From assembly GCA_028564675.1 (NCBI GenBank), contig JAOVVO010000120.1:1-64000 (forward strand): a stretch of 64,000 nt of DNA, read 5' to 3'. The translations under genes and the position numbers were made by a program. Every line of letters starts with the position of its first letter. Within the stretch, counting starts at the first letter, position 1. The stretch is from Onchocerca lupi (taxonomy: Eukaryota > Nematoda > Chromadorea > Rhabditida > Onchocercidae). The notes below the pieces were generated by a model that worked only from the letters and a program-made list of their open reading frames with translations, was not told the DNA's origin and searched no databases. Of this stretch, positions 23,594 to 36,965 are shown piece by piece.

Positions 23594-24951
23594 GCGAAGT
23601 CTGCAAGAAGTTTTCCTCTGTTTTTGCTAATTTTTTTTGGGTGCCGAAAACTGTTTTAAGCTGCATAAGTTAATCAGTTTTCGAATTGCACTGTGGAGTC
23701 TTTTAAATCAAGACGAAAGAAAACACTTGTTTTGGTTATATATTTTTTCAGGGATTTCTTTACTGATTGTATGATATTTGTTAACATGCTATTGAATAGA
23801 ATGGTAGTTTGTTAGATTTATCAGAAAATGTGAGCTTTTAAACGATGCTAAGAAATGCCAATGCTTAGGACTGGATCATCGATTAATTTTGAAATCTTCA
23901 AAATGGGACTATAATTTTACTGACTTTTTCAATCGTATTTTGTAACACAGTTTCAGTCGTATTTTAGCCATGCATTGCAGATCGTCTCCTTCTTGCTTTA
24001 GAAAGCATTTTATTATGTTAATGTGTCATGTTAATCATTGAATATATTGAAACAATTGTTCCAGTCTTGTAAAATTGTTGGATTGTATGCATTCGGTGTA
24101 TGGTGTTTGTGTCGATAACGGAATGAAAGGAATAATGTTTTTCCTATGCATTTAGTTAAAGTATAAAATTCGTTTATTAAGCAAATGCTTGCCGGACAAA
24201 TAATCGCCCAAAGTAAGCGTGTATTTACTTTGTTTGGCAATGTTTATGATTATTTCAACGTTATAGAGGTCAAAACTCTCTGAATATGCTGAATTTTACT
24301 GAATGATACTTTCCAATAAAGATAGGATATTTCCGCATGTACCCATGAAGTTGTCATTCGATATATTTGTTTGATGATACCATATTTAAAATGTTTCCCA
24401 GGTTATAAATATTATTTGAAGTAAATGTCGTGCTGATGTGACCTTTTAACGTTGACAGTCATGCTGTATTGTTAATTTACATTATTTGAATTTAAATTAA
24501 GTAATCGACTAAGTGGTTTGATTTGAATTGAGATATTGATTCCCAATTACTTTAATTTGCGCAAGAAGTTTTACTACTGAAGTTTTAATATTGTTTTAAC
24601 ATTGTTAACACTTGATTTTGTGATATTACTGACAGTATGAGGTTGTGTTCAAGTTTAGTACAACTTTGGATTTCCGGTTATAACTTAGGTCTATTGCTTG
24701 ATGAAATATAAAATAATTGCGCTTTAGGTTTTTTAGCTTCTATTTATATTATAGAGTTCTCCTCTGATCTATTTCTGTTCTGGATATTATTTTTTCCTTC
24801 CTAGAAGAAGTTTATAATTTAGGATATAATTGTATAAAGTTCTGGTCGGGACGATAATAACGCTTAAAGTATGTAAGATGAATGAAGTTTTCAGAATATT
24901 TTTCCTTGAAGAGTTTATATTAAGATCAGAACAAATCATTATTGATAAGGG
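23594..24951. other. Intergenic between BAZ1A and ASH2L
   Basis: This holds the BAZ1A 3' UTR and presumably the ASH2L upstream region. AATAAA occurs near 24315. No segment with coding-like composition and matching splice sites was found. The gap of about 1.36 kb on one strand leaves open whether the two genes are co-transcribed. Confidence 0.5.
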
Positions 24952-27900
24952 ATGAGACAGAGAAGTACCCGTAGAGGAGCAACGAAATCAGCTCCAACTA
25001 CTGTTTGTTATTGGTAAGCTTTCGATGAAACGTTGTGTTAAAATATTTTATGGTTTAATTTGTTTAGATTTGAGTTTTTTGTTGTTATTATTTGTGTTCC
25101 ATTTTAAAATTTTACTCTTCATTTAATCAAATAAATGAATAAGCAATTTTATACCATTTTGCTGAAAATAATCCCAGAAAAGACGTGTTAAAATGATTTC
25201 TGCATTTAAAAACTTAACAGTGTGCTATTAATATTGTAGCTAGATTTGAAATTTCATGTAAGAGAAGTAGTGTTGAATAATCAAAAACAGATTTGTTTTA
25301 TTTAATTCAGTGAGAAGTAAGCAAATTTTTCAGTAATGGTAAACGTGAAGTGGGAACGTTAGAATTGTATTGTGCTAGTTGTCGAAAATGGTTTCATGGA
25401 CGGTGTTTAAAAGATTTGACTGATTTGTAGGTTTTTCAAATTTTCTAAAAGTAAGAATGCTATGAGGGATTCCATCATACTGAATTACTATAACCTAAGT
25501 TATTTCTTTGTGTCATAGTTATGGGTTACCATTCATGGTATGCTACATGTTCAATTGTGCTGACTGTAGTCCAACGAAGAAGGAAACATGGACACCGAAA
25601 CAAGCAAGTAAGAATTGTGCTTTATTTAAAGATTAAGTGCTTCTTATAACCTAATTTTAGATTCTTGTGCAAGCTTACGGCGTTTTATTTTACAAACAAA
25701 GTTCTTAATCTTGATTTGAAAAAAATTTTAAATTCTTGAAAAATGATTTCTGTATTTTTGAGGCTGCTTATAATCCATTTTTTTTAGATTTTGCCCATAT
25801 GTGTGTAACTGTTCTTGCAAATCTAACGCACAATGCACGAACCAAAAGAGCTGATACGGGAAATGAATCGGATGATAATGATCAAAAATTGATATTTCTG
25901 AACTTAGAAAATGAAATTATACCTTATTTTAATGCACAGTGGGAAAATCTGACATCTATGAGTCGTAGGTAATTTTTTTAGAAAATATTTGCAATAAAAT
26001 CGCCAATACTGCCACCAGCTTTTTAATTGTAATTGTCACAGTATAAAGGTTTGTGAGGATTTGTATTGCATTCATTATGTCATTGCATATATTGCAAGGA
26101 ACTGAGAAGTTTTTTACCTACAAAGATTGAGCCTTTTTTTAACCTTTTATAACGGTTAGGATTTCTAATGAAAGAATAAATACGAACGAAACAAGAATAT
26201 TCGAAAATCGCAAAATTTCGAAGAAATTTCAGTTAAAGTTAGTTTTCTCTCACATTCCACCTGTTTTGTCCGTTTTGCGACAAATCTGTTGAAGGGTAAA
26301 AAATACATGGCATCAAACGTTACAAAAATCCTTGACCAAGGAAACAGATTTATTTGAATCAAGCGATGATGGACGAATATTTGCTTTACGTGAACATGAC
26401 TTATCGTCAATAGGTCCAGGTCATGAAGCATTAAAGCAGGTATCTTTTATGAATTACTTGCTAATTAGTAACGTGTAGCTGAATTAATGCCATTATTGTC
26501 AAGTTCTTTAGCGGATTTTAACCTTATAGAGTCTCTAAATTCTCAAAAAACTTTAGATCGGTCGAAGTAAACCGTCGATTTCAAGTTCAGCACGTGATTT
26601 GTCGAAGGAGAATTTCGACAGGTTTAATGATTTAAGCGATGGTCCCAAGACAAGAGGTTCATCCAAAAGACGTAATATTGATCTTCCGAATACTTTCAAA
26701 AAGGCGAAACTGTAAGTTTTCTTAGATTTGAATTTTTAAGATGAATTTTAATTTCTGGAGAAATTAATCTGACCGAAATGGTGGGTGAGATATAATAATG
26801 TTAACATTTGAATATTTTCTTGGATCAGGAAGAATAGGATACAGATGTGCAAGGCATGTGTCCTTTGTTACTTTTTGCTTTTAAGAAAGTCGTGTTCATT
26901 ATTTTGTTTTAAGAAAAAATAGATTTAGTCCTTTGTAGAAAAACGGAGGAAACACAATTTATAAAATTTTTTATCCATCCGTTTTACATTTCAGCACCGC
27001 TGATTATGCATCCACACGAATCACTGGAATTCTCGCACCCATCGATTTTCCTTTTAATCGTGAAGGTTATCGATATTATCTTGTCGAAAAAGATCTTATT
27101 GTTCCTAACAGGTAATTTTGGACTTGCATGATTAGCTCTTAGTCTTGCATTTTTTTCTTTTGATATTTTTCATGAGATTTGGATTATATTTGTGTTGATT
27201 TAATTGCGAAGTATTGTGTTTCTGTGCATAGTTCATCTGCATATTTATCTCCTTACAAACTCTTGCGAGCAATGCTGTATTATATCTTCAAACACTTGCA
27301 CAAACTTTGCAAAAATTTTTGAATTTCCCGAATTTCAAAACGATTGGTAATGTTGTAATCAGAGTATTTTTTTCTACTACTTTTTCTGCTGAGGAGCGAT
27401 TTGAGAAATATAAAGGCTTGAAATTAATTGTTTTATGTTCTCGTTTAAAATAGTAATCGTTCAATATGATGAAATTGGTTTCAAAAGAATAAAGAATCAG
27501 AAGACACTTTTCCAAAGTTTGTGTTCCTGAAACTGATGTACTTTTCAGGGACATTTTTGAATTGGAAGAAAGCACATACAATAAGCCAATTCCAGCACAT
27601 ATTTATCGTGTTGTTGTCCACCCAGTAATAACTTTATCTCCGAATGATCGTGCTTATCAGGTACCAGTCGTTTCATGAAAGTTTTTTTTTATTGAGATTA
27701 TTATAGTATGAAATACTAAACTTGATTTTGCATCCTATTAAAAAACTTATCAATATGCCGGTAAGATTTTTTCTCTTATAATAAAAGCTGCAAAAATTAT
27801 GAAAAACTTAGTTAAAGGATGACGACTGCAATCTGTTATTCATATAATGTTTAAAAAATCCATATAATTTTTACTTGGTTTGATTTTTCCTTGCATCTCT

Positions 27901-29279
27901 TTTTTATTTGATTGCGATAAATTGCAGATTAGTTTTTTAGTTAAAATTGTCGGAAGATCGATTATCTGTGAGCGGTTTTGAAGGCTACAGTGTCATCCGA
28001 GCTACTCATTCGGTATCCCATGGTACTTGGTATTTTGAAGTGATTTTCACGGCGCAGCCACCAGGTTCGCATATAAGGATCGGTTGGAGTCAGGCTGTGG
28101 GTAGGTCTTTTAAAATCTTTATTCAAGAATACTCAAAGTAGTTATAATTTATTAAAAATAAAGTCCTTTAGTGATTTAGGGCGTATTTTCAGCACCGATA
28201 CAAGCTTGTGTTGGCTATACACAACTGTCTTATGCTTGGAGAAGTCATAAAGGCACAATATTTCATCAGGCAAAAGTAAGTGATTTAAATGTCAAATCTT
28301 AAATTGTTTGTTGTATTTGAGTAAGTGAAAGAATTGATGAGTTTTCAAATCATTTACATTAAATTTCAGGGTAAACATTATGCAGATGGTGGTTTTAAAG
28401 AAGGCGATGTCCTGGGATGTTTGATATCTTTGCCACCTTGCCCGGCCGATAAAGAATATGATTTTACTTCTGTAGAAAGTCTGCCACCTTCATCAACTTA
28501 TTTGCCTCCTTCTTACAAAAATTTACCTTTAATCAATTTCAAACACCATTATTTTTACGAAGAGAAGGATGATGTATCTGCAGCATTGAAAAATTTAAAG
28601 CCGGCACATGGAAGCTGGGTTGGTATTTCACTGATTTGGTCTAGATTGCTAAGAATATCTAATTGTCATTTATCGGTTATTTCTATTATTGTTTAATGAA
28701 AAAAATCTCGTAATTAAAATGCTGAGTTCTATTTCATATCTTCATACATTTTGACAATAAAACAAAAGTTTTTTTTATCACAACTACATGAGTTAAAGAT
28801 AGATTAACATTTCTTTCATAAGTAAATTTATTGAAATCAAGTCAGCATTGATTCTTTTACTCAAATATCACATTTTATTGAGAAGTTGAAGCAATTGAAA
28901 TTTTTGGTTTATTGTAGTCTAGCACTTTGTCATTCTTGGTTTCAGTTTCATTAAATTGAAATTGGAAGAAATTTGCTTTCAAACTCTTGAGAGAACAATT
29001 CTGCAGATTGAATTTTACCGGAATGGCAAGAGTTGTGGAATTGCTTTCAAGGATATCTATGCTGGTTTCTATTATCCCGCAGTGTCATTATTTCAAGGTG
29101 CTACAGTTCGATGTAATTTCGGTCCTACATTTCGGTATTCAGTACCACCTGGAGCTCGTGGAATGTGTGAAAGAGTTGGAGAAATGTACATCGAACAAAC
29201 GCTGTCAGATATTTTGTATTTGGTTGAAAACGAAGATGAATTAGCTGAAGAAGCTGCCAAATGTATTCGTAATCAGTGA
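24952..29279 (+). CDS. ash-2: ASH2L, core subunit of SET1/MLL (COMPASS) H3K4 methyltransferases
   Basis: Twelve exons give 572 aa: 24952-25013, 25334-25426, 25519-25607, 25788-25968, 26295-26439, 26557-26711, 26995-27111, 27549-27660, 27941-28100, 28193-28275, 28370-28618 and 29007-29279. All phases agree. ASH2L, with RBBP5, WDR5 and DPY30, activates SET1/MLL enzymes in the nucleus. The N-terminus carries the atypical PHD-like finger (VCYC, LYCASCRKWFHGRC, NCADC) followed by the winged-helix segment (FAHMCVTVLANLTHNA). A Ser/Arg-rich linker leads to the split SPRY domain: LKLSEDRLSVSGFEGYSVIR, HGTWYFEV, RIGWSQ, YAWRSHKGTIFHQAKGKHYA, GDVLGCLISLPP, then IEFYRNGKSCGIAFKDIYAG and VRCNFGP after a longer insert. 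The C-terminal helix (EQTLSDILYLVENEDELAEE) corresponds to the DPY30-binding region. Joining 28618 to 29007 restores the family pattern. Confidence 0.93.
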
Positions 29280-29730
29280 TTTTGTTTAATATGATTTTTG
29301 CAAACGGCATCTCCCTTATGCATCTTTTATTTATTAAAAATCCGGATATTATGTTTTTTCTGGATATTGTCAATTTTCTCAAATAAAACAAATTTGTTTT
29401 GAATATACCGGAATTTTTTTATTAAAATGTTATGTAATGTGTTTGATTAAGCAAAATAAAATAGCGGTATTAGTTTTAATTTGATCTTATTTTTGGTGTT
29501 ATAAAAGACACTGTCGATTTAGCTATTTGGTAGAAGAATAGAAAAAGAAGAGGAAAAAGATGGATAAGAAATGAAGATATAAATTAGAAAGAATGTAACT
29601 GAACTTAATAAATATATTTTTTCGACTCATTATGCATTATGTGGCTGAACAACCATATTTGAAAGAGAGGATTTGTTAACAATTCAATTTTTTTCAGATA
29701 TAAACATTCACCTCCTAGTAGTATTACAGC

Positions 29731-32607
29731 ATGAATAATAGTGATGGTGAACACGACATTGAAATAGCTGAAATGTCTGTTTTGAAGAAGTCATCTCCGC
29801 TTCCAACAGATTCTATCACAATCAAAGGTTATGATTTTAATGAAGGGATCAATTACGACACTTTGTTAGACTGCTATATGTGTACTGGTTTTCAAGCATC
29901 ACATTTTGCTCAGGCTGTACAGGTTAGTATGTAACTGAAGTGTTTATGATAGAGGAAGAAAAATGAAATCGATATGACAATAAGTTAAATTTGCCTATAT
30001 CGCATGGCTTATATATTCCATACTTGTTATGTTACCACATCGTTCTATATTATATAACGTTATCTTCATAGATATTCTATGCAGTGATATTTACGATCTA
30101 TATCTATATATGTAATGTTATACAATATATATATTTTAAATATCACTCAGAAAAAAAAATTTTTTCTTCTTAACAGGCTAGAAATTTCTAATGAAATAGA
30201 TTTTTCAGCAAATAAATACAATGTTAACGGTGCGCGAAGAACAGTTCGAAGGTGACCGTACATTACCGTATCCGGATGGGAAGCAAAAAAGGGCATGCAC
30301 AATATTTCTGGGTTATACAAGTAATCTGGTCACATCTGGTGTTCGGGAAGTATGTTTTGATGCTTTTTTTTTTATTCTGTGATTTCCCTAAATCTTAGTT
30401 TGTACCACATTCAACATTGTGTGCTTTTGGAAAAGTCAGATAAAGTTGAAAGTCTTTTCAAATGTATTGAATAAGTGGAAAGCTCTTTTCTCCAGAATCT
30501 TGAATACTTGCTTCGGGAATCCTTCATAAAAAGATGATTATGTAATGAATAAGTTTATCTTTTACATCTGTGTAACGTAATATTTTTGACCCGGAACTTG
30601 ATATATTAACACAAGTACTTTGAGTCGTAGAAATATATATTCTCAATAAATGTGCCATCCTAATTTTAACTTTTTTTTAAGAGTATCCGATATTTAGTTG
30701 AGCATGATTTGATAGACTGCATTGTAACAAGTGCTGGTGGTGTTGAGGAAGATTTAATCAAATGTCTGGCACCTTCTTATCTGGGGGCATTTGATCTTGA
30801 TGGCAAGGTTTTACGTCATAATGGATTGAACAGGTTATTTAGACACAATTCATTTTGAATAATTGTGTAATATTTCAGATTTTTCATGGGTCTTCCTCTC
30901 TGCTTTTTTCAAGAATACTTTGTTAAATAACAGAAAAAATTAATCATTTTTTATAGATTCCTTAATAAAGTTGTTGTTTGAAGAGTGAAAGAAAAATATC
31001 AGAGTTAGTGACTTGCTCTGCAAAAAATAATAGTTCTTCCTAATGTTCATGATGATTTCAGAGCCGGTAATATTATTATACCGAATAACAACTACTGTGC
31101 GTTTGAAGAATGGCTAATGCCTATCTTAGATAATTGTGAACTGGAACAGAAGGATAATAACTTCTCATGGACTCCATCGAAACTCATTGATAGGCTGGGT
31201 GCTGAAATCAACGACAAACGATCAATTTGCTATTGGGCTCACCGAAATCGGATCCCTATTTTCAGTCCTGCATTAACTGATGGTTCACTTGGTGACATGC
31301 TATATTTTCATTCATTCAGAAATGGTGGAATTAAGCTGGATATTGTAGAGGTCTGTTCACTCTTTAGTACTTGATTTTTACCATTCTCTTCTTTTTTTAA
31401 CTTGGACGATTCTTGAAATTTAAAAAAAAATCTCAGAAAGAGCATAATTTCTCAAGTTATCATGATATTTCGTAGCTGGCTCCATCTCCTTTCCTATTTC
31501 CTATCCATCACTAAAATTCATCAATCTTTTTCACGGTTTGTAATATGGTTGGTGTTTGCAAGCTGATATCGAGTTCTCATTTCATAGATTTTTTTGCAGC
31601 GGCAATCTTAGTAAAATAATTGTATATTATATTCTTGTGATTAAAATTACAGAATTATTAATGAAACAGTGAATGAAAGCGACTTGGAGAATTTGCTATA
31701 TACATATATACATATATAACAAATTCTACAGGAATATATGTATTGTTTAAAGTAATAAAATAGGTTTTAGAAGAGAGGGAAAGATGCATGAAGATGATGA
31801 ACTAAATAACATACCGAGCAGAAGCTGGAAATTTTTTGTTTTACTTGAAGAAATTTTCATTAATTAATTTCCGTTAATTGTGGTATGTGTACTCATCGTT
31901 TGGAGTGTTGCCTTTTCAGATATCATTTCAATACAGTAGAGAGTATCCAAACATGAAGATATTAATATTAAATACTTTAATAATGGAGATACTTAGCAAA
32001 TAATTAATAAGAAAAAAAGATCACATATGCCAGTAAAATCGACTGAATTCCAAATTCTCTTTTTTCCATCAGGATTTGCGTCATATCAATACGATGGCTG
32101 TACGATCAAACCGTACTGGTGTTATACTTCTTGGTGGTGGTGTTATGAAACATCATATCAATAATGCTAATCTTATGCGAAATGGTTCTGATTATACTGT
32201 ATATGTGAATACTGGCCAGGTTTTTCGAATTTTTTGAAATTTTGTTCTAGAATTTGAAATTACGTTTTCAGAAACTTTATTGTAAGTCTTTCTCATCTTA
32301 TTGCAAGTGGTGTCTTTATTATGAAAAACGTTTTCGGATCTGATTTTATTTGATTCGAAAATTTTTTTTCTTTAAATTTCATTGGACATTTTATTTCGTC
32401 GGATTTTGTGGTCTTGTTTTTATTTAGGAATTTGATGGCAGTGATTCGGGCGCTCGTCCGGATGAAGCTGTAAGTTGGGGTAAAATCAAAACTGAATGTA
32501 AACCAGTGAAGATATATGCTGATGCGACACTTGTTTTTCCGCTGTTGGTCGCGAAAACATTCGCTCGCCATGTTCAAAAGAAGCAGTCTAAACTCCAGAA
32601 AATATGA
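29731..32607 (+). CDS. DHPS: Deoxyhypusine synthase
   Basis: Six exons give 366 aa: 29731-29922, 30209-30349, 30682-30833, 31062-31350, 32073-32219 and 32428-32607. The enzyme transfers the aminobutyl group of spermidine, NAD-dependently, to one lysine of eIF5A, the first step of hypusine synthesis in the cytosol. The start agrees with the family (IKGYDFNEGINYDTLLDCYM). Conserved stretches are YTSNLVTSGVRE, DCIVTSAGGVEEDLIKCLAP, HRNRIPIFSPALTDGSLGDM, ILLGGGVMKHHINNANLMRN and EFDGSDSGARPDEAVSWGKI. The Lys in WGKI (about residue 326) is the catalytic lysine that forms the enzyme intermediate. A TTTTTTTCAG acceptor lies 32 nt upstream of the ATG, with no upstream exon needed, which fits trans-splicing. 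The gap to ASH2L is only 451 bp on the same strand. Length and all joins are normal. Confidence 0.96.
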
Positions 32608-35600
32608 ATTATTGCTTGGATACATTGAGTTTTTGCTCGATTACAAAAGCGATAGGTGATTTTATTTTTATAAGTGGCATGTTTCACTTCAGTTGTTTAT
32701 TTCACGTAATATGTGACTAATTTTACATAATTATTAAAAATTTTTTCCGAAAATACTCTCTTATTTTAGACGGATCAATTTAATTATGTTTTCTTGACAA
32801 CTGCAGTAGCTTATATGGTTTCTAATTTTTGCAGTTCTTTGGTTTTTTTTTAGATCGAAATTAAAAACTGATTTTTTTAAGTCTAGATTGAAAATTATTT
32901 TTCTAAACGTTTTTGCTGTTCGCTTCATTATAATTTAGCTTCTTTTGTCTTAAAAACATTGTTTTATTTCACACCTTTCTGCAACTTGTCTCTCATTTTT
33001 CACTCAGCCCTTCTCCACGCTATTTTTCCTTCTTTTTTCTTTGTGCTCTTTTTTATTCTATTTCTGTTTTTAAAAACTTTCAATTTCTTATTCGAATTCA
33101 TAAAAAAAGCGTTGATTTTTGAGCATCTTTTCTCTTGGAATTTGAACCAAAACTAACAGTCATTGATTGATTGAAGATCTCCTTCTTTCCATGCAAAAAA
33201 AAAAAAAAGAAATTAGTGATATCTAGTTTTACTTTTATAAATAGCAGACATATGCCGGAAAAGAAAGCTGTAAGATTTTTTACCTTATGTTTATTTGAAA
33301 CTGTTATGACAAGTTTTTAGAATCGAATTATTAAAAAAATTTTTCTTACCAGTATGAGAAGCAATGTATGAAATTAAGAATTTGTTGTGCAGAACTGGTG
33401 AGAAAAACATGAGTAATTTAGTATTGCTCTGGAATTCTTTTTTTCATATTTTTATATCGTCCATATTCTTTATCATAAAAATACGAAAATTAAATCTCAG
33501 TCATTTTCAAATGAGATGGAAAAGTTGGAAAATGTCATCTTATTTCATCTTTTTAGGCACATGATATAGTAAATTTTTGGATTTGTCCATTCTGAAAAAT
33601 GCTTGCGGGCAAATTCTTTTTTGTTTTTGCACCGTTCTTTTTTGGTAATATTTTATCGATAAATCGTTTGGATTTTATTATAAATAATGGCTGTATGTCT
33701 TTATTATAATATATTAAAACTGTTTTTATATTACTGTTTTTGTTTTTGTCGTTAATATTTTTCCGTTGTTTAAATAAAAATTTTGTTGAAATCTCCTAGA
33801 TGTCAATAAATGAAAAAGCTCTCTTGAAAATTTGAAATGAACAAACAACTTCAAAAATATTTATAGAATAGAGACTATCGACTTTCTAAGATGAACTTAG
33901 ATATTCTTGACATGCAGTCAAAATTGGTGCAACAATCTCATGCAAAAAAAAGAGAAACATAAGAATATCTGGCAAGAGTGAGGCTATCACAAGAAACATA
34001 AAAGCATTAATTAAACATAATTGGCAGCAAAAGGATTATCACTAAAAAATGATATTGTTAGCGCCACAGCTTCTTCATAAAATTAATTGTACCAAAAAGA
34101 ATAAATTCCTTAAAATAAATTTTAAGAATAATTAAATTTCTTTATTCACTTTTAAATTTTTAAACATGCGTTTTCAACCATCATTTAAGCATTACTTGAA
34201 AACATATTTGATTTTCACTGAATATGTGTAATAAGTTAAACATTTCTAACGTCATTTGATGGCTCTATTCCAAACAAGAAAATTTTTTGCAGATTAATTA
34301 TATGCAAGAGCTATAAGACTACGGTATTATTTTCTGATGATAATTCTTTTACCATCAACTATATTTAACCATTACATCTGCGCTTATCACATTTCCTATT
34401 TTTGTGATAACCTCATCTTTTGCAAGTCAACTATATTTAACCATTACATCTGCGCTTATCACATTTCCTATTTTTGTGATAACCTCATCTTTTGCAAGAA
34501 TTCTTATCTCTCTCTTGCATAAAATTATTGCGCCAATACTGGCTGAATGTCAAGAATAATTAAGTTCATTGAAGATCATCGGTAATTTTTTGAATCTTGC
34601 AACCACATTTGGAGCCGTTTGTTCATTTCAGAATTTCGGAAGAACTTTTTCACCCATTGTCCTCCATAATTGGTGATGTAGTAGCAAGATAATGAAATTT
34701 ATCATATTGACATTACAAGAAGTTATCTAGTTTTGTAGTCCATTATGATGCCTCTTTTTTTTTTTTTTTAGATTCATTCATCTCGAAAGTTTCTTCAGTT
34801 CTAATAATGCAAATTCTGTTTAATTTAAATAACCCACAAATAAAGGTTGACTACTCATTATGTTTTCTTTATTCAGGTGAATTTCAAAAATACCGTGTAA
34901 TATTCACGGCAATCATGGAATGAAATTCGGTCAGATTTCAGTTTATTCATATCACTGTTCCTTTCACATTGACTTATCTGATTTCCATTGTATTATATGC
35001 GTATATCTTCCCAAATTTTCAAAATTGGCAGTTAAATTCAATACTGTTTTTCAATCTGAATGAATCATACTTCATCATTGTGAATCATATTTCGAATTTT
35101 TTTCTTTTTTCACAATCAATATGATGCCATAACACTAGACATCTCTTTGCAGATTGTTTAGAAGGATAAACAGAATCAGGATTCTTTTTTTTCCTTTGTT
35201 TTGTGAAGACAGTTATGATTCAGATGAGTCGTAAAGAAAATTTGTAGTGTTCAGAAGAATCGCATCCTTTTTGAAGAGGCGGCAGATGCATTTGAACAAT
35301 TCAAGAACTATGATTTAAGATATCAAGCAATCATGAAAGAATGGTCAATGGCTAATTGTTTTATATCAAATATCATAATTTTGAATAGAAAGAATCTAAA
35401 CCTTCCAACTAATAGCTGAATTAAGATTTGACTTATTTAATTCCAAGGAAAGAAATACAAGCAAAGGCAAACATCGATTAATGAAAAATGCAATAATTTA
35501 AGTTGCCAAATCTCATCCTATATTTCACTACATGATAATACTGATTTAAGATTTGAAATTTCTATTTTTGGTTGTTAACAATTATTGTAATATGATATAA

Positions 35601-36965
35601 TAGATATGTCTGTACAGAACAGCAACATTTTTTACAACCATTGATTGATTAATTTGAAAATTTTGAAAAAAGAATTGTCATAGAAAACAAGTTTCTAAAG
35701 AAATGAAACAACAAAAAAAACAAATTTTCTTGCAACAATTAGCACAAATATGACACGAAAATAAAGTATCAGAAACGAAATAGTAAAGAAATGTATGTAG
35801 AATTACTTCAAAATTAAATGATTTAATTAATCAAAAAAAGCTGAATTGAATTTCATTATTTTTTCTTCATTTCGATCTACACAAGGAAGAATAATATCTC
35901 ATTGTTAGTTAAAATATATTTCTCTCGATGATCAAATCTTTCAGAGTATGGGAAGAATGGAGAAGAAAAACAGGATGAATGGTAGTCGAAGTTTTGACAT
36001 GAAAAATTAATTATCTGTGAAGAGAAATTTTTCTGAAGCCTTAGAACTTTTTTTTCCTTTTTTTTAAGCACTTTTTTTCTGTCCAGGTTTCAAGTAAATC
36101 AAAGGAGATGCTATTAAGAAAATGAGCAATTCAATATTAATGAATAAAATAATATTTAAAATAATGATTCTATTCGTATAGTTATTTAACTATATATATA
36201 TTTTTACTTATTTATTTATCACGGAAATTTACAAATGAATGGAAGAATTATCTCAAAAAAAGCACGGAAATTGAATAAAATACAACGAAATATTTATAAA
36301 TATGCAAAACTCGAAGTTATGAGCATTTTGCCAAATTTTCTCATCCAAAAATTCTGCTTTTCAGACTATTTAAATAAACATTTCCTTTTTTTCTCTTTAC
36401 ATCACCAAGTATTACATCATCTCTGATAGGTGGAGTAATCATGATTTTGAGACATTAAACTAACAGGATGAATGAATGAATGAATCACAGAATGATCATT
36501 TCGAGAGCATCAACTTTCTTCAGGTTTTAGCAAACAGCGGCAATGAAATTTCTAGCAATTGGAACGAACGATCACAGTAGCTATGTAAATAAGACAAAAA
36601 GAAAGCCAGATGGTTTTTTAACTTTTTTAAAACCTGAAGATATTTGAGAAATACATTAAGCACTAACAAATTCATACAATCTCGACTGAAGAAGAAGAAA
36701 CTTTTTGTAAACTTGAAATTGTCATTTGCTTTTTTTTTTTTTTTTTGCATCCATCTGCTTGTTAGCATAAGCGATTCTCGAAAATACTCTTCCTAACAAC
36801 ATCCCATCATTGATAATTCATCACAGATGCGAACATGAACTGAACAGTGGACGTTTAACTGTTTCATTTTCATTCCTACCTTTTCTCTTATCATTTCTGA
36901 GAGAAGCATTTATTAAGGTGACAGCAGGTTATTCAATTTCCATCTATCGGTTTCGATAACAACAG
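32608..36965. other. Gene-poor AT-rich stretch
   Basis: This runs from the DHPS stop to the next small gene. It contains T- and A-runs, a TGAATGAATGAATGAATC run near 36471-36486, and the perfect tandem duplication listed separately. Open frames here (for example 32959-33156, 36071-35877 and 36768-36520) are low-complexity and lack paired splice sites, so I call none. Confidence 0.5.
34355..34498. repeat. Perfect 72-bp tandem duplication, two copies
   Basis: The unit beginning TCAACTATATTTAACC and ending CATCTTTTGCAAG occupies 34355-34426. It repeats without a visible change at 34427-34498. Because 72 is a multiple of three, an open frame continues through both copies, but the translation is low-complexity and no gene is apparent. 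Perfect identity points to a recent event or an assembly join. Confidence 0.95.

Noticed and set aside
28936..29006. Upstream acceptor for the last ASH2L exon that would add a segment before IEFYRNG
   Set aside because: The frame after that acceptor does not match the phase of the preceding exon, while the acceptor at 29005-29006 keeps phase and matches the SPRY pattern of the family.
31690..31720. TATACATATATACATATATA run in a DHPS intron
   Set aside because: Ordinary simple-sequence DNA of AT-rich introns with no sign of function.
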